This document shows, in pieces, positions 19,157 through 27,272 of a DNA stretch of 64,000 nt. The stretch covers positions 2,604,001 through 2,668,000 of the forward strand of contig NZ_CP072793.1 in assembly GCF_017901175.1 (NCBI RefSeq), in the 5' to 3' direction. The notes under the pieces were generated by a model. It was not told the DNA's origin, ran no database searches, and worked only from the letters and a program-made list of their open reading frames with translations. Every line of letters starts with the position of its first letter. Position 1 is the stretch's first letter. This DNA is from Thiothrix unzii. GTDB lineage: Bacteria > Pseudomonadota > Gammaproteobacteria > Thiotrichales > Thiotrichaceae. A program made the translations under genes and the position numbers.

Positions 19157-20367
19157 AGCGTAATGCCCTCCAGCCGTGCAATGGTGTTGATGTCTTTGTC
19201 GCCACGTCCGGAGAGGTTGACGATAATGCTTTGGTCTTTAGACATAGTTGGCGCAAGTTTCATCGCGTAAGCCAGCGCATGGCTGCTTTCCAGTGCGGGA
19301 ATAATGCCTTCGATGCGGGTTAAGGCGTGGAAACCTTGCATCGCTTCCGCATCCGTCACTGACACGTAGTTGGCACGACCAATGTCTTTCAACCAAGCGT
19401 GTTCGGGGCCGACACCGGGGTAGTCCAAACCAGCTGAAATCGAATGGGTTTCGATGATTTGCCCGTTGGTGTCTTCCATTAAATAGGTGCGGTTGCCGTG
19501 TAATACGCCCGGTTTGCCTGCGCACAACGGGGCAGCGTGTTTGCCGGTTTCGATGCCGTCACCTCCTGCCTCCACGCCGTAAATGGCGACGGATTCATCC
19601 GCGAGGAAGGGGTGGAACAAGCCAATAGCGTTAGAACCACCGCCGACACAAGCCACCAACGCATCGGGCAAACGCCCTTCCTGCTCCAGAATCTGTTCAC
19701 GCGCTTCACGCCCGATCACGGATTGGAAATCGCGCACCATTGCGGGATATGGGTGCGGGCCTGCAACTGTACCGATAATGTAAAAGGTGTCATCGACATT
19801 CGTTACCCAGTCACGCATCGCTTCGTTGAGCGCGTCTTTCAGCGTTTTGGAGCCGGAGGTGACAGGAACAACGGTTGCGCCCAGCAATTTCATGCGGAAC
19901 ACATTGGGGGCTTGGCGTTGCACGTCTTCTGCGCCCATGTAGACCACGCATTCCAAACCGAGGCGAGCGGCGATGGTGGCTGAGGCTACGCCGTGTTGAC
20001 CTGCGCCGGTTTCAGCGATAATGCGCTTCTTGCCCATGAATTTGGCGAGCAAGGCTTGACCAATGGTGTTGTTGATCTTGTGTGCGCCGGTATGGTTCAG
20101 ATCTTCGCGCTTAAGGTAGACTTTTGCGCCGCCGAGTTCGCGTGTCCAGCGTTCCGCCAGATACAAGGGGCTGGGGCGACCGACGTAGTATTTGAGGTCG
20201 CGATCGAATTCGGCTTGAAAGGCTGGGTCGTTTTTGAGCTTTTCGTAGGCTTGTTCGAGTTCGTAGATGGGTTCCATCAACGTTTCTGCGACGAAACGCC
20301 CGCCGTATGCGCCAAAATGCCCGGCTTTGTCCGGCATGGCATTCCAGTTGAATTCGCTGAATTTCAC
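19153..20367 (-). CDS. trpB: Tryptophan synthase beta subunit
   Basis: 404 residues. PLP lysine in [17 protein letters not shown]; phosphate cup [10 protein letters not shown]. It condenses indole with serine. GTG start with AGGAG 9 bases upstream. In related bacteria trpF lies directly upstream, but here a 4.6-kb accessory island separates them. The trpBA-accD-folC run therefore needs its own promoter in 20368-20481 or read-through from the island. Confidence 0.97.
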   Translation of the reverse strand: MKFSEFNWNAMPDKAGHFGAYGGRFVAETLMEPIYELEQAYEKLKNDPAFQAEFDRDLKYYVGRPSPLYLAERWTRELGGAKVYLKREDLNHTGAHKINNTIGQALLAKFMGKKRIIAETGAGQHGVASATIAARLGLECVVYMGAEDVQRQAPNVFRMKLLGATVVPVTSGSKTLKDALNEAMRDWVTNVDDTFYIIGTVAGPHPYPAMVRDFQSVIGREAREQILEQEGRLPDALVACVGGGSNAIGLFHPFLADESVAIYGVEAGGDGIETGKHAAPLCAGKPGVLHGNRTYLMEDTNGQIIETHSISAGLDYPGVGPEHAWLKDIGRANYVSVTDAEAMQGFHALTRIEGIIPALESSHALAYAMKLAPTMSKDQSIIVNLSGRGDKDINTIARLEGITL

Positions 20368-20481
20368 GTTACCGCGCTCCTACGTAGAAGATCGTAAAAA
20401 CGGGGTAAGTTAGCATAAGTGGTAAAACCTAGCTATGTTGCGGTTGGGTTATATGAACGGGAGACACCACTATGAACTGAA

Positions 20482-20664
20482 CTATGAACTGGCAAATTGA
20501 TGTTCTGATAGTTCCAGCGGTGGCAAATTGTCTATATCGGGAAAATCCAGGTCTGATGGTACGCAGGCAGCGAGGAAGGCAAGTAATGAGGGGCGTTGTA
20601 AAGCTTCAGTCTGCTTACTGCCGCGCTCATCGACGATGAATTGCTCGTTTAACTGTATGTACAT
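20482..20664 (-). CDS. Small antitoxin-like hypothetical protein
   Basis: 60 residues, preceded by AAAGGGG 7 bases before the ATG, so translation is likely. The sequence has a short beta-like start (MYIQLNEQFIVDERGSKQ) and an acidic, proline-containing tail (SDLDFPDIDNLPPLE). That plan resembles small antitoxins, but no family is firmly recognised and no toxin gene is adjacent to it alone. It is the island gene nearest trpB. It may be a solitary antitoxin or a remnant. Confidence 0.5.
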   Translation of the reverse strand: MYIQLNEQFIVDERGSKQTEALQRPSLLAFLAACVPSDLDFPDIDNLPPLELSEHQFASS

Positions 20665-20724
20665 GGTGCGCCCCTTTCAGTGAATGCGTGCTTTGATTCT
20701 GGCATAGCAACCTAAAGCCTGCAA

Positions 20725-21090
20725 TTACGCGGCTTGTTTCACGGGCGTAATGTGCATATCAACGTGAATATCAGCAAAGGGGCAGTGCAACGCGCCCTTT
20801 TCAGTACGTTCCAGCAAACCCAGTTCAACCAAGGCTTGTGCGTCTTCGTGTACCCGTTTCACATCGCGCCCCACGTAGCGAGCAAGTTCGCGCACACCCA
20901 TTGAGCCTGCTTGTTGCAAGGCGTTTACGATGTCCCAACGGCGTTCGGTCAGGCGAGAAAAGAATGCCGCAGGGGTTTGGAAATTGAGAGTTTCGCCCTG
21001 ATAGCTAGTGTGTTGCGCGAGTTTTCCGGCGGCGCGTAAGGCAGCTTTCCAATCGGCTTGTAATGTGATGGTCAGTTTGCGCTTTTCCAT
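20725..21090 (-). CDS. HTH antitoxin/regulator of TumA type
   Basis: 121 residues. A winged-HTH region is seen ('RRWDIVNALQQAGSMGVRELARYVGRDVKRVHEDAQALVELGLLER'), as in the HVO_A0114-type putative DNA-binding antitoxins that partner TumE (DUF6516) toxins. It overlaps the toxin gene by 19 bases, so the toxin is translated first. It is the probable binder of the palindrome over the tumE start. Confidence 0.72.
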   Translation of the reverse strand: MEKRKLTITLQADWKAALRAAGKLAQHTSYQGETLNFQTPAAFFSRLTERRWDIVNALQQAGSMGVRELARYVGRDVKRVHEDAQALVELGLLERTEKGALHCPFADIHVDMHITPVKQAA

Positions 21091-21359
21091 TTTTCTACCT
21101 CCGTCAGAAAATCTTCGATTAAGGGGGCAATGCCAGTAAATGTGTAGGTATATTCAGCGTCATTTAGATGGAAGTGATCGCCTTTGCCGCGTTCGTTATC
21201 GAAACCCACTACACGCTTGCCACCGACGATATAAACCAGACGGTATTTGTAGCCGTGCGTGGTCGGAGGCACAGGTTCGGGCACACGCCAAACCACTAAC
21301 TCAATACCATCACCAGTGGGTGATATGTCGCGGAAACGGGTAATTAACTCGGCTTTCAT
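21072..21359 (-). CDS. TumE-like toxin (DUF6516)
   Basis: 95 residues. It has the pattern 'IELVVWRVPEPVPPTTHGYKYRLVYIVGGKRVVGFDNERGKGDHFH', typical of TumE-family toxins encoded just before an HTH antitoxin. Basic and compact with no signal peptide; a ribonuclease-like role is reported for some members, but catalytic residues cannot be assigned here. The start codon lies inside an inverted repeat, suggesting autoregulation. Confidence 0.72.
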   Translation of the reverse strand: MKAELITRFRDISPTGDGIELVVWRVPEPVPPTTHGYKYRLVYIVGGKRVVGFDNERGKGDHFHLNDAEYTYTFTGIAPLIEDFLTEVEKWKSAN

Positions 21360-21379
21360 GTTGGCAATATAGCCAACAT
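21358..21379 (-). promoter_or_regulatory. Palindromic operator over the tumE start codon
   Basis: Perfect 8-base arms ATGTTGGC and GCCAACAT flank a 6-base AATATA core. The element covers the first bases of the toxin's ATG and its upstream region. Binding by the HTH antitoxin would block initiation or the promoter. That is an inference from position and symmetry. Confidence 0.55.
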
Positions 21380-21406
21380 TCTAAATGACTGTCAACTAAA
21401 ACCTCC

Positions 21407-24400
21407 TCACACCACCCAATAAACCTGACCATCCGTGGTGATTGCACCTAACTCCACCATGCCATCTAGGACGTTTTCAATATCTGGAATTTTGCTGCGT
21501 TTGAACAGGACGGCGAGTGCTTTGACCGAACGCGGTGCGATAATCAGCTCCTCACGCACGATTTTGATTTGATCGCGTAACAGCTTAGGCCAGTCACGTT
21601 TGGCTGCGGGGATATTCCCTTCGACTTCGCTATGGGAACCGCTGTCGTCGTCGGCAAGCGCAAGGTCTTCCTGTTGGCTGAGCGGAGTCGAAGCCTGCTT
21701 ATCCGGTGCTTGAAAGTCGGGGCGTAACCAGCGGATTGTGCCGTTGGCTTCTTCGGCTGCGCGTTGGGTATTGAGATCAACGAGGCGGCTAAGGAGGGTT
21801 TCTTCGGCTTGCGCTTGGGCTTCGGGCTTGTCGGGGAGTGGCGTAGTAGCACCGGGTTTGCCGACGAGTTCGGCGGCGAGGTCATCCCATCCGTAGGCGG
21901 CGAAAACGGCGCGGTCTAGGTTGTCGTGGAGTTCTTGCAGGATGCTGGTAAGGGCTTGTGCGTGAATCACTTTATCCTTGTCGTTCAGCACTTCACCGCT
22001 ACGCAACTTTTCCAACACGTTGTACATATTGGTTAGCGTCAGGGTTGGGTGGGCGGCTTGCTGGCGTTTGCGGTGCGCGTCGATTTTCTCGGCAATCGTC
22101 CGAATTTCCGCCTTCTGCTCGTCACTCGCATCAGGAAACGGAAACGTCTCGAAACACGTTGTTTTCACATAAACCGAATCATTACCAACGCCCAAGCGAC
22201 TACCAGTTACATCAGCCCAACGTACATGAACTCGACTCGATAACACACCAAATAACCACGCATCATCCATCGCAAGGTTTATCAATTTGTTATCAGGCAG
22301 AATGTTTTTGTCCAGAAAGACAAAAGTACGGTGTTTACTCGTTTCGACAGTCGCAATGTAGCAGTTTATATTGGCATACATACGCCGCCATTCTTTTCTC
22401 GGCTCACCGAATAGCCACCAATAGTCACGATAAATAGCCCGATTATTTTGATCGCGCTCCGGTTTGACACGTTCAAGAATCCACTGATACAAGCATGGAA
22501 ACTGCTGCCGGACACCATCAGCATCAAGGCCAAACAAGTCAATAACCAAAACATCACGTGGACTTTGGGTTATATCACGCCCATTCCGGTATTCGCGGAT
22601 ATGCTTTTCAATACCCGGAATTGTACCAAACCCCAATAGTGCGGCTTCTTCACGAGTCACAATAAAACCAGAACCATGCAATTTTACACCGGGCGAACTA
22701 ATACCAAGATTGGCTTGCAGTGCTTTGGCTGCGGCAATGTTTGCGCCTGCGGTTAGGTCGGCGTGGAGTTTGCCGGTACGGGTTTTGAATTCGATGTTGT
22801 GGGCATCTTCGCCGTCGGTGGTGGATTCGGCGGTGACGGTTTGCAGCGTTCCGGCAAGGTCGCCCCCTTGCCCCACGGTCATGGCAATGCGTACCGCCGC
22901 GCCGTCGCCACTGTCCACCCACGGATGGTCGGGAATGGCAAAAATCAACGACAGCGGCTCTTTGGCTTCGAGTTGCGCTTGCACGACACGGCGATTAAAC
23001 GTCTGGCGCAAACTGTTGGTGGTGATAAAACCAAAGCGTTGCGCCTTGCTCGCCCGTACCGTTTCCGCCGCTTTGTGCCACCAATACATCACAAAATCGC
23101 TCGATTCCGGCACATCAACCCACGCCTTACGCAACGCTTCCACATAGCCATCCCCCAACGTCGCCCGCATCGGCGCAGCCCCAATAAACGGTGGATTGCC
23201 GATGATGTAATCGGCGGCAGGCCACTCGGCCTTGCGCGGATTGAGGTAGCGCAACACTGGCACTTGCGCGGTTTCATCCGGCACATCTTTGCCCGTCACC
23301 GGATGCGTTTTGAAGGTGCGCCCATCCCAGCGCGTCACGGGATTCCCCGCCGCATCCAGCACGTTTTCCACGCCGTCATATGCCAGCACCGCATCGCGAT
23401 TCTCGATATTGTGGAAGTCACGCAAAATCGGCTCGGCAGGCGACACATTGCCATGCACCCGAAAATGCCATTGCAGATACCCAATCCACAACACCATTTC
23501 CGCAATCGCCGCCGCCCGTGGATTCACCTCCAGCCCCAAAAACTGCTGCGGACTCACCGACACACCTTCCATTTCCAGCGAACCCTGCACATCGCCCAAA
23601 CCCGCCAGCGTATTCAACACCTCACCTTCCAAACGCTTGAGGTGTTCCAAAGTCACATACAAAAAGTTACCCGACCCACACGCCGGATCAAGAATCCGCA
23701 AATGGCACAAATGCTGATGAAATGCCCGAATTTTCGCAATCGCTTCCTTATTCTTGCGTCCCCTGCTCGGCTTCTTTGCTTTACTATCCGCCTTCGCTGC
23801 TTGACGCTCTTCCAACAATGCCTCGACCTGCACATCCCTCCACTGCTGGCGCAATGGCTCCAGCACCGTCGGCAACACCAGCCGCTCCACGTAAGCACGC
23901 GGCGTATAATGCGCCCCCAACTTGTGCCGCTCTTTCGGGTTCAAAGCACGTTCCAACAACGTCCCGAAAATCGCCGGTTCAACATAACGCCAATCCGCTG
24001 CTGAGGCATTCAGCAACATCTGGATTTGCGCTTTGTCTAACGCGAGTGCCATCGCCCCTGCAAACAGCCCACCGTTAAAGCGTTTAATCTCAACAAACTC
24101 GCTGTTGTCATAACCACCTTTATCCATCATCAACCACAAGTTTTCCATCGCTGGCTTAAAGCGTTCTGGCTTATCCAACAGCTTTTCTAGCAAGTGCGTG
24201 AAACGGTCTTTGGGTAATAGCTCCACATCTTCCGCGAACATGGTAAACAAGCAACGCATCAAAAACGTACCCACCGTTTCCGCCGCGTGCGCAACTTCCA
24301 GCGATTTCGCCAATGCTGCCAATTGCGTCGCAATCTGCTTGGTGACTTTGGCGGCTTTTTTGGATTCATCAAGACTATGCGGGTCAGTCCACACCGCCGC

Positions 24401-24919
24401 CAGCCGCGCACGGATGTCCGGCTTACGCAAATCATCGAGTTTGATGCGGTACGAGCTGCTATCAGGGAACTGGGTATAGGTTGAATTGGAACAGGAAAAT
24501 TCCGCATACAGTTCAATCACATGCCCCACATCGGTCAAAATCATGAACGGCGGCTTTTTCTCAGAGGCGGGCAGATTACGAATATAGCCTTCCGCTTGGT
24601 TACGAGCGCGGCTCATAGCCGTATCCAATCCGGTAGAACCGTACTTCTTGCCCGTCGATTTGCCTTCCAGCACAAAACAATCGCGTCGATACAGGTCGAT
24701 AAAGCCGGTGTTGGAACTGCCATCAACCTTAACCAGATCAATGCGCCGCTCAAACACGTAAGTGTTCAAGACGTTATCACCGAGTGCAGGCTGAGGCTTT
24801 TCCACGTCCAGCAATTCACACAACTCACCAAGGAAAAGCTGAAAATTAGCCTTTTCCGAGCCGTCTTTGCCTTGCCAGCGTTGGATGAAAGCGTCCGCGT
24901 GCGTGTCGGTGGTGATCAT
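21407..24919 (-). CDS. Fused type IIL-like restriction endonuclease/adenine methyltransferase (MmeI-like)
   Basis: 1170 residues. The nuclease motif D75-x9-E85-G-K87 (GFIDLYRRD..VLEGKS) has the same spacing as MmeI. A helical region follows, then an N6-adenine methyltransferase with motif I DPACGSGNFLY (411-421) and motif IV NPPFIG (575-580). A target-recognition region is at about 740-930 (INCYIATVETSKHRTFVFL..FPFP). It would cut and modify with one polypeptide, so no separate S or R gene is needed. The region encoding ~743-926 is more AT-rich than the rest. Residues ~1076-1101 are encoded by a dispersed repeat. The C-terminal ~70 residues look like a winged helix. Confidence 0.85.
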   Translation of the reverse strand: MITTDTHADAFIQRWQGKDGSEKANFQLFLGELCELLDVEKPQPALGDNVLNTYVFERRIDLVKVDGSSNTGFIDLYRRDCFVLEGKSTGKKYGSTGLDTAMSRARNQAEGYIRNLPASEKKPPFMILTDVGHVIELYAEFSCSNSTYTQFPDSSSYRIKLDDLRKPDIRARLAAVWTDPHSLDESKKAAKVTKQIATQLAALAKSLEVAHAAETVGTFLMRCLFTMFAEDVELLPKDRFTHLLEKLLDKPERFKPAMENLWLMMDKGGYDNSEFVEIKRFNGGLFAGAMALALDKAQIQMLLNASAADWRYVEPAIFGTLLERALNPKERHKLGAHYTPRAYVERLVLPTVLEPLRQQWRDVQVEALLEERQAAKADSKAKKPSRGRKNKEAIAKIRAFHQHLCHLRILDPACGSGNFLYVTLEHLKRLEGEVLNTLAGLGDVQGSLEMEGVSVSPQQFLGLEVNPRAAAIAEMVLWIGYLQWHFRVHGNVSPAEPILRDFHNIENRDAVLAYDGVENVLDAAGNPVTRWDGRTFKTHPVTGKDVPDETAQVPVLRYLNPRKAEWPAADYIIGNPPFIGAAPMRATLGDGYVEALRKAWVDVPESSDFVMYWWHKAAETVRASKAQRFGFITTNSLRQTFNRRVVQAQLEAKEPLSLIFAIPDHPWVDSGDGAAVRIAMTVGQGGDLAGTLQTVTAESTTDGEDAHNIEFKTRTGKLHADLTAGANIAAAKALQANLGISSPGVKLHGSGFIVTREEAALLGFGTIPGIEKHIREYRNGRDITQSPRDVLVIDLFGLDADGVRQQFPCLYQWILERVKPERDQNNRAIYRDYWWLFGEPRKEWRRMYANINCYIATVETSKHRTFVFLDKNILPDNKLINLAMDDAWLFGVLSSRVHVRWADVTGSRLGVGNDSVYVKTTCFETFPFPDASDEQKAEIRTIAEKIDAHRKRQQAAHPTLTLTNMYNVLEKLRSGEVLNDKDKVIHAQALTSILQELHDNLDRAVFAAYGWDDLAAELVGKPGATTPLPDKPEAQAQAEETLLSRLVDLNTQRAAEEANGTIRWLRPDFQAPDKQASTPLSQQEDLALADDDSGSHSEVEGNIPAAKRDWPKLLRDQIKIVREELIIAPRSVKALAVLFKRSKIPDIENVLDGMVELGAITTDGQVYWVV
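21617..21695. repeat. Inverted pair of dispersed repeat motifs inside the R-M gene
   Basis: At 21617-21640 the plus strand reads CCCTTCGACTTCGC then TATGGGAACC. At 21675-21695 the inverse orientation appears (TGGCTGAGCGGAGTCGAAG). The latter matches 648-668 in the SDR gene with one mismatch and is read in the same frame there (ASTxLS in both proteins). Together they encode the linker before the C-terminal domain. Confidence 0.7.
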
Positions 24920-25008
24920 GAAAGCCCCTGTGTGCCCGATAATGTGGGGGGAATTTAACCTAAGTATGGGGTGGGGGCAATCATCGGTTACTATGGGTTA
25001 AAGAAACC

Positions 25009-25725
25009 TTACCGATCATACAATTCATCCCTTGTCCAACGACGACCTTCACTAGCCGCTACTGAACGTTCAGCCATTGCCAGCATTCTATCCGTTGCCT
25101 GCTGCCGTGCCACATCCATCATAAACGCCTGCACCTTCGCCGCATCCTTCACGCCGGGTGCAGATTCCACCCCACTGCTCACATCCACCGCATACACGCG
25201 GCTGGTGCGAATCGCTTCCGCGACATTTTCCGCCGTCAAACCACCAGCGAGAATAATCGGCTTGGGATAATCCTGCGGCACTTGCGTCCAATCAAAGGTT
25301 TCGCCCGTGCCACCCGCCGCGCCCGGTGCATGGCTATCCACCAAAAAGCCTTGCGCATCAGGAAAACGCGCTGCATACGCCGCAAAGCCACCCGATTCCG
25401 CCAGCCCTTTCATGCCCACTGCTTTTAAGTACGGGCGGGAAAATTGGCGGCAATAGTCCGGCGTTTCCGAACCGTGGAACTGCAAAATATCCAACGGCAC
25501 GGCTGCCAATACTTCGCGCACGAAATCCGCTGACGCATCTAAAAATAAGCCAACGGTGGTAATAAAAGGAGGGACGGCGGCACAAATTTCCGCCGCTTGC
25601 GTGATGCTCAGATTGCGTTTGCTCTTGGGGTAAAACACCAAACCAATCGCATCCACACCTGCCGCACCAACCATGAGCGCATCCGTGACTGACGTGATTC
25701 CGCACACTTTTACCCGACAACGCAT
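25009..25725 (-). CDS. trpF: Phosphoribosylanthranilate isomerase with C-terminal tail
   Basis: 238 residues. VKVCGIT start, VGLF, LQFHG and 'VDVSSGVESAPGVKD' are TrpF motifs; AAGGA precedes the ATG. The family usually ends near residue 205-210; here ~30 charged residues follow (RMLAMAERSVAASEGRRW and on). The gene's 3' end faces the accessory island, so the tail may come from the insertion event. Confidence 0.95.
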   Translation of the reverse strand: MRCRVKVCGITSVTDALMVGAAGVDAIGLVFYPKSKRNLSITQAAEICAAVPPFITTVGLFLDASADFVREVLAAVPLDILQFHGSETPDYCRQFSRPYLKAVGMKGLAESGGFAAYAARFPDAQGFLVDSHAPGAAGGTGETFDWTQVPQDYPKPIILAGGLTAENVAEAIRTSRVYAVDVSSGVESAPGVKDAAKVQAFMMDVARQQATDRMLAMAERSVAASEGRRWTRDELYDR

Positions 25726-25779
25726 AACGAGTTCCTTGGACGTAAAAGTGTTACGCTACCACAACACGCCGCGCACCGC

Positions 25780-25863
25780 TTAATGAATGGCAGGCAAAGC
25801 CAGCAGCAGGTTGATGAAAGATACAGAAATAAGCAACATAATCAGTTTGTATTCGATAGTCAT
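25780..25863 (-). CDS. 27-residue single-span membrane peptide upstream of trpF
   Basis: A 27-codon ORF with a strong GAGGAAA ribosome-binding site 4 bases before the ATG. The peptide starts MTIEYK and is then almost wholly hydrophobic (LIMLLISVSFINLLLALP). It contains no Trp, so it is not a trp leader peptide. It ends 54 bases before trpF on the same strand. Function unknown; it could be a small membrane protein co-transcribed with trpF. Confidence 0.5.
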   Translation of the reverse strand: MTIEYKLIMLLISVSFINLLLALPAIH

Positions 25864-25970
25864 GAGTTTCCTCGTTCAAGCTTTATTTTTATTTTTGGTA
25901 AATCGTCCATGACCAAGCCGCTAGTATTTTCATCTTCATCATGGGCGCTGTAACTATACAAAAAGATTAA

Positions 25971-27272
25971 TTAATACCCAATTAACGCCTCACCGATTGT
26001 CTGGTAAGCCAACGCCAATTCGTCTTGGGTCACGCAATACGGTGGCAACAAATAAATCACATTCCCCAACGGACGCAGCAACAAACCACGCTCGTGGAAA
26101 AAAGCCTTGAGCTTCGCACCCACCGCCGAGGTATACCCTGCATCCGTCGTGACCACATCAAATGCCGCAATCGTTCCCGTCACCCGCACGTGCTGAACCG
26201 CCGGATGCCCTGCCAATTGCGCCAATCCCTGCCGATGCCAAGCTTCAATTTGCGGTAATTTCGCCAGTGTTTGCTCATCTTCAAACACTTGCAACGAGGC
26301 CAAGGCCGCCGCACAACCCAACGGATTCGCGGTAAACGAATGCCCGTGGATCAACGCACGATCAAAGTTTTCACCCAAAAATGCCGCATAAATCGCCTCA
26401 CTCGCCACTGTCACTGACATTGGCAAAAAACCGGCTGTCAGCCCCTTCGACAAACAGATCAAATCAGGCATGACTTGCGCCTTGATCGCCGCAAACATCG
26501 CGCCCGTGCGCCCAAAACCGGTCATGACTTCATCGAAAATCAGCAAAATACCCGCCGCACGTAACTTTGCCGCCAACTGTTGCAGAAATTCCGGGCGACA
26601 CATCCGCATTCCCGCAGCCCCCTGCACCAATGGCTCGATAATTACCCCAGCTAAAGTTTCACCGTGTTGTGCCAAATACGTATCCAACACCGCTAACGCC
26701 GCTTGCTCTTTACTCACCACATCTGCATCGCCGTCCCACGTTTGCGGGTAAGGCAATAAACCCACCTCAAACAACAAACTCCCGTAAGTGCTGAAAAAAT
26801 CAGAACCCCGCCCCACCGACATTGCCCCAACCGTATCGCCATGATAGCCGCCTTCAAACGCAAGAAAGCGGGTACGCTGCGCTTCGCCTTGGTTGCGCCA
26901 ATATTGCAATGCCATTTTCAACGCCACTTCCACGGCTGTCGAACCATCATCGCTGAAAAACACGCGGGTTAATCCGGCGGGTAAGCGTTGCACCAATTCG
27001 TGCGCCAATTGCGCCGCAGGCTGATGAGTAAATCCGGCGAAAATCACTTGCTCCAAGGTGTGCGCTTGTTTGGCAATCGCAGCGGCAATCGTCGGGTGCG
27101 CGTGCCCGTGCAAATTCACCCACCAAGACGAAATCAGATCGAGGAATTCTCGCCCGTCTTCGGCGTACAAACGAATACCTTTGGCAGAAGTGATCGGGAT
27201 TGGGTCGGGCGCGGTCTGGGCTTGGGTAAAGGGATGCCAGACGTGCTGGCGGTCGAGGTTGGTGGTCGTCAT
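25971..27272 (-). CDS. bioA: Adenosylmethionine-8-amino-7-oxononanoate aminotransferase
   Basis: 433 residues. Class III aminotransferase with 'RQHVWHPFTQ', SSWWVNLHGHAHP, FSDDGSTAVEVALK and the PLP-lysine block CLSKGLTAGFLPMSV. It makes 7,8-diaminopelargonate in biotin synthesis; bioC and bioH lie 9.7 kb away. ATG overlaps the stop of the DUF1016 gene by 4 bases. Confidence 0.95.
   Translation of the reverse strand: MTTTNLDRQHVWHPFTQAQTAPDPIPITSAKGIRLYAEDGREFLDLISSWWVNLHGHAHPTIAAAIAKQAHTLEQVIFAGFTHQPAAQLAHELVQRLPAGLTRVFFSDDGSTAVEVALKMALQYWRNQGEAQRTRFLAFEGGYHGDTVGAMSVGRGSDFFSTYGSLLFEVGLLPYPQTWDGDADVVSKEQAALAVLDTYLAQHGETLAGVIIEPLVQGAAGMRMCRPEFLQQLAAKLRAAGILLIFDEVMTGFGRTGAMFAAIKAQVMPDLICLSKGLTAGFLPMSVTVASEAIYAAFLGENFDRALIHGHSFTANPLGCAAALASLQVFEDEQTLAKLPQIEAWHRQGLAQLAGHPAVQHVRVTGTIAAFDVVTTDAGYTSAVGAKLKAFFHERGLLLRPLGNVIYLLPPYCVTQDELALAYQTIGEALIGY

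Noticed and set aside
20469..20491. ACTATGAACTG duplicated 12 bases apart at the island edge near trpB
   Set aside because: It could be a target-site duplication, but both copies are on the same side of the island and no copy was seen near trpF; probably a local slippage.
22763..24004. 413-codon open frame on the plus strand, antisense to the R-M gene
   Set aside because: It is the mirror of a strongly conserved methyltransferase region, is His/Arg/Pro-rich and has no ribosome-binding site; it is an artefact of GC-rich codon use.
25780..25863. trp leader peptide for attenuation
   Set aside because: The peptide has no Trp codon and no terminator hairpin follows it, so I keep it only as a small membrane ORF.
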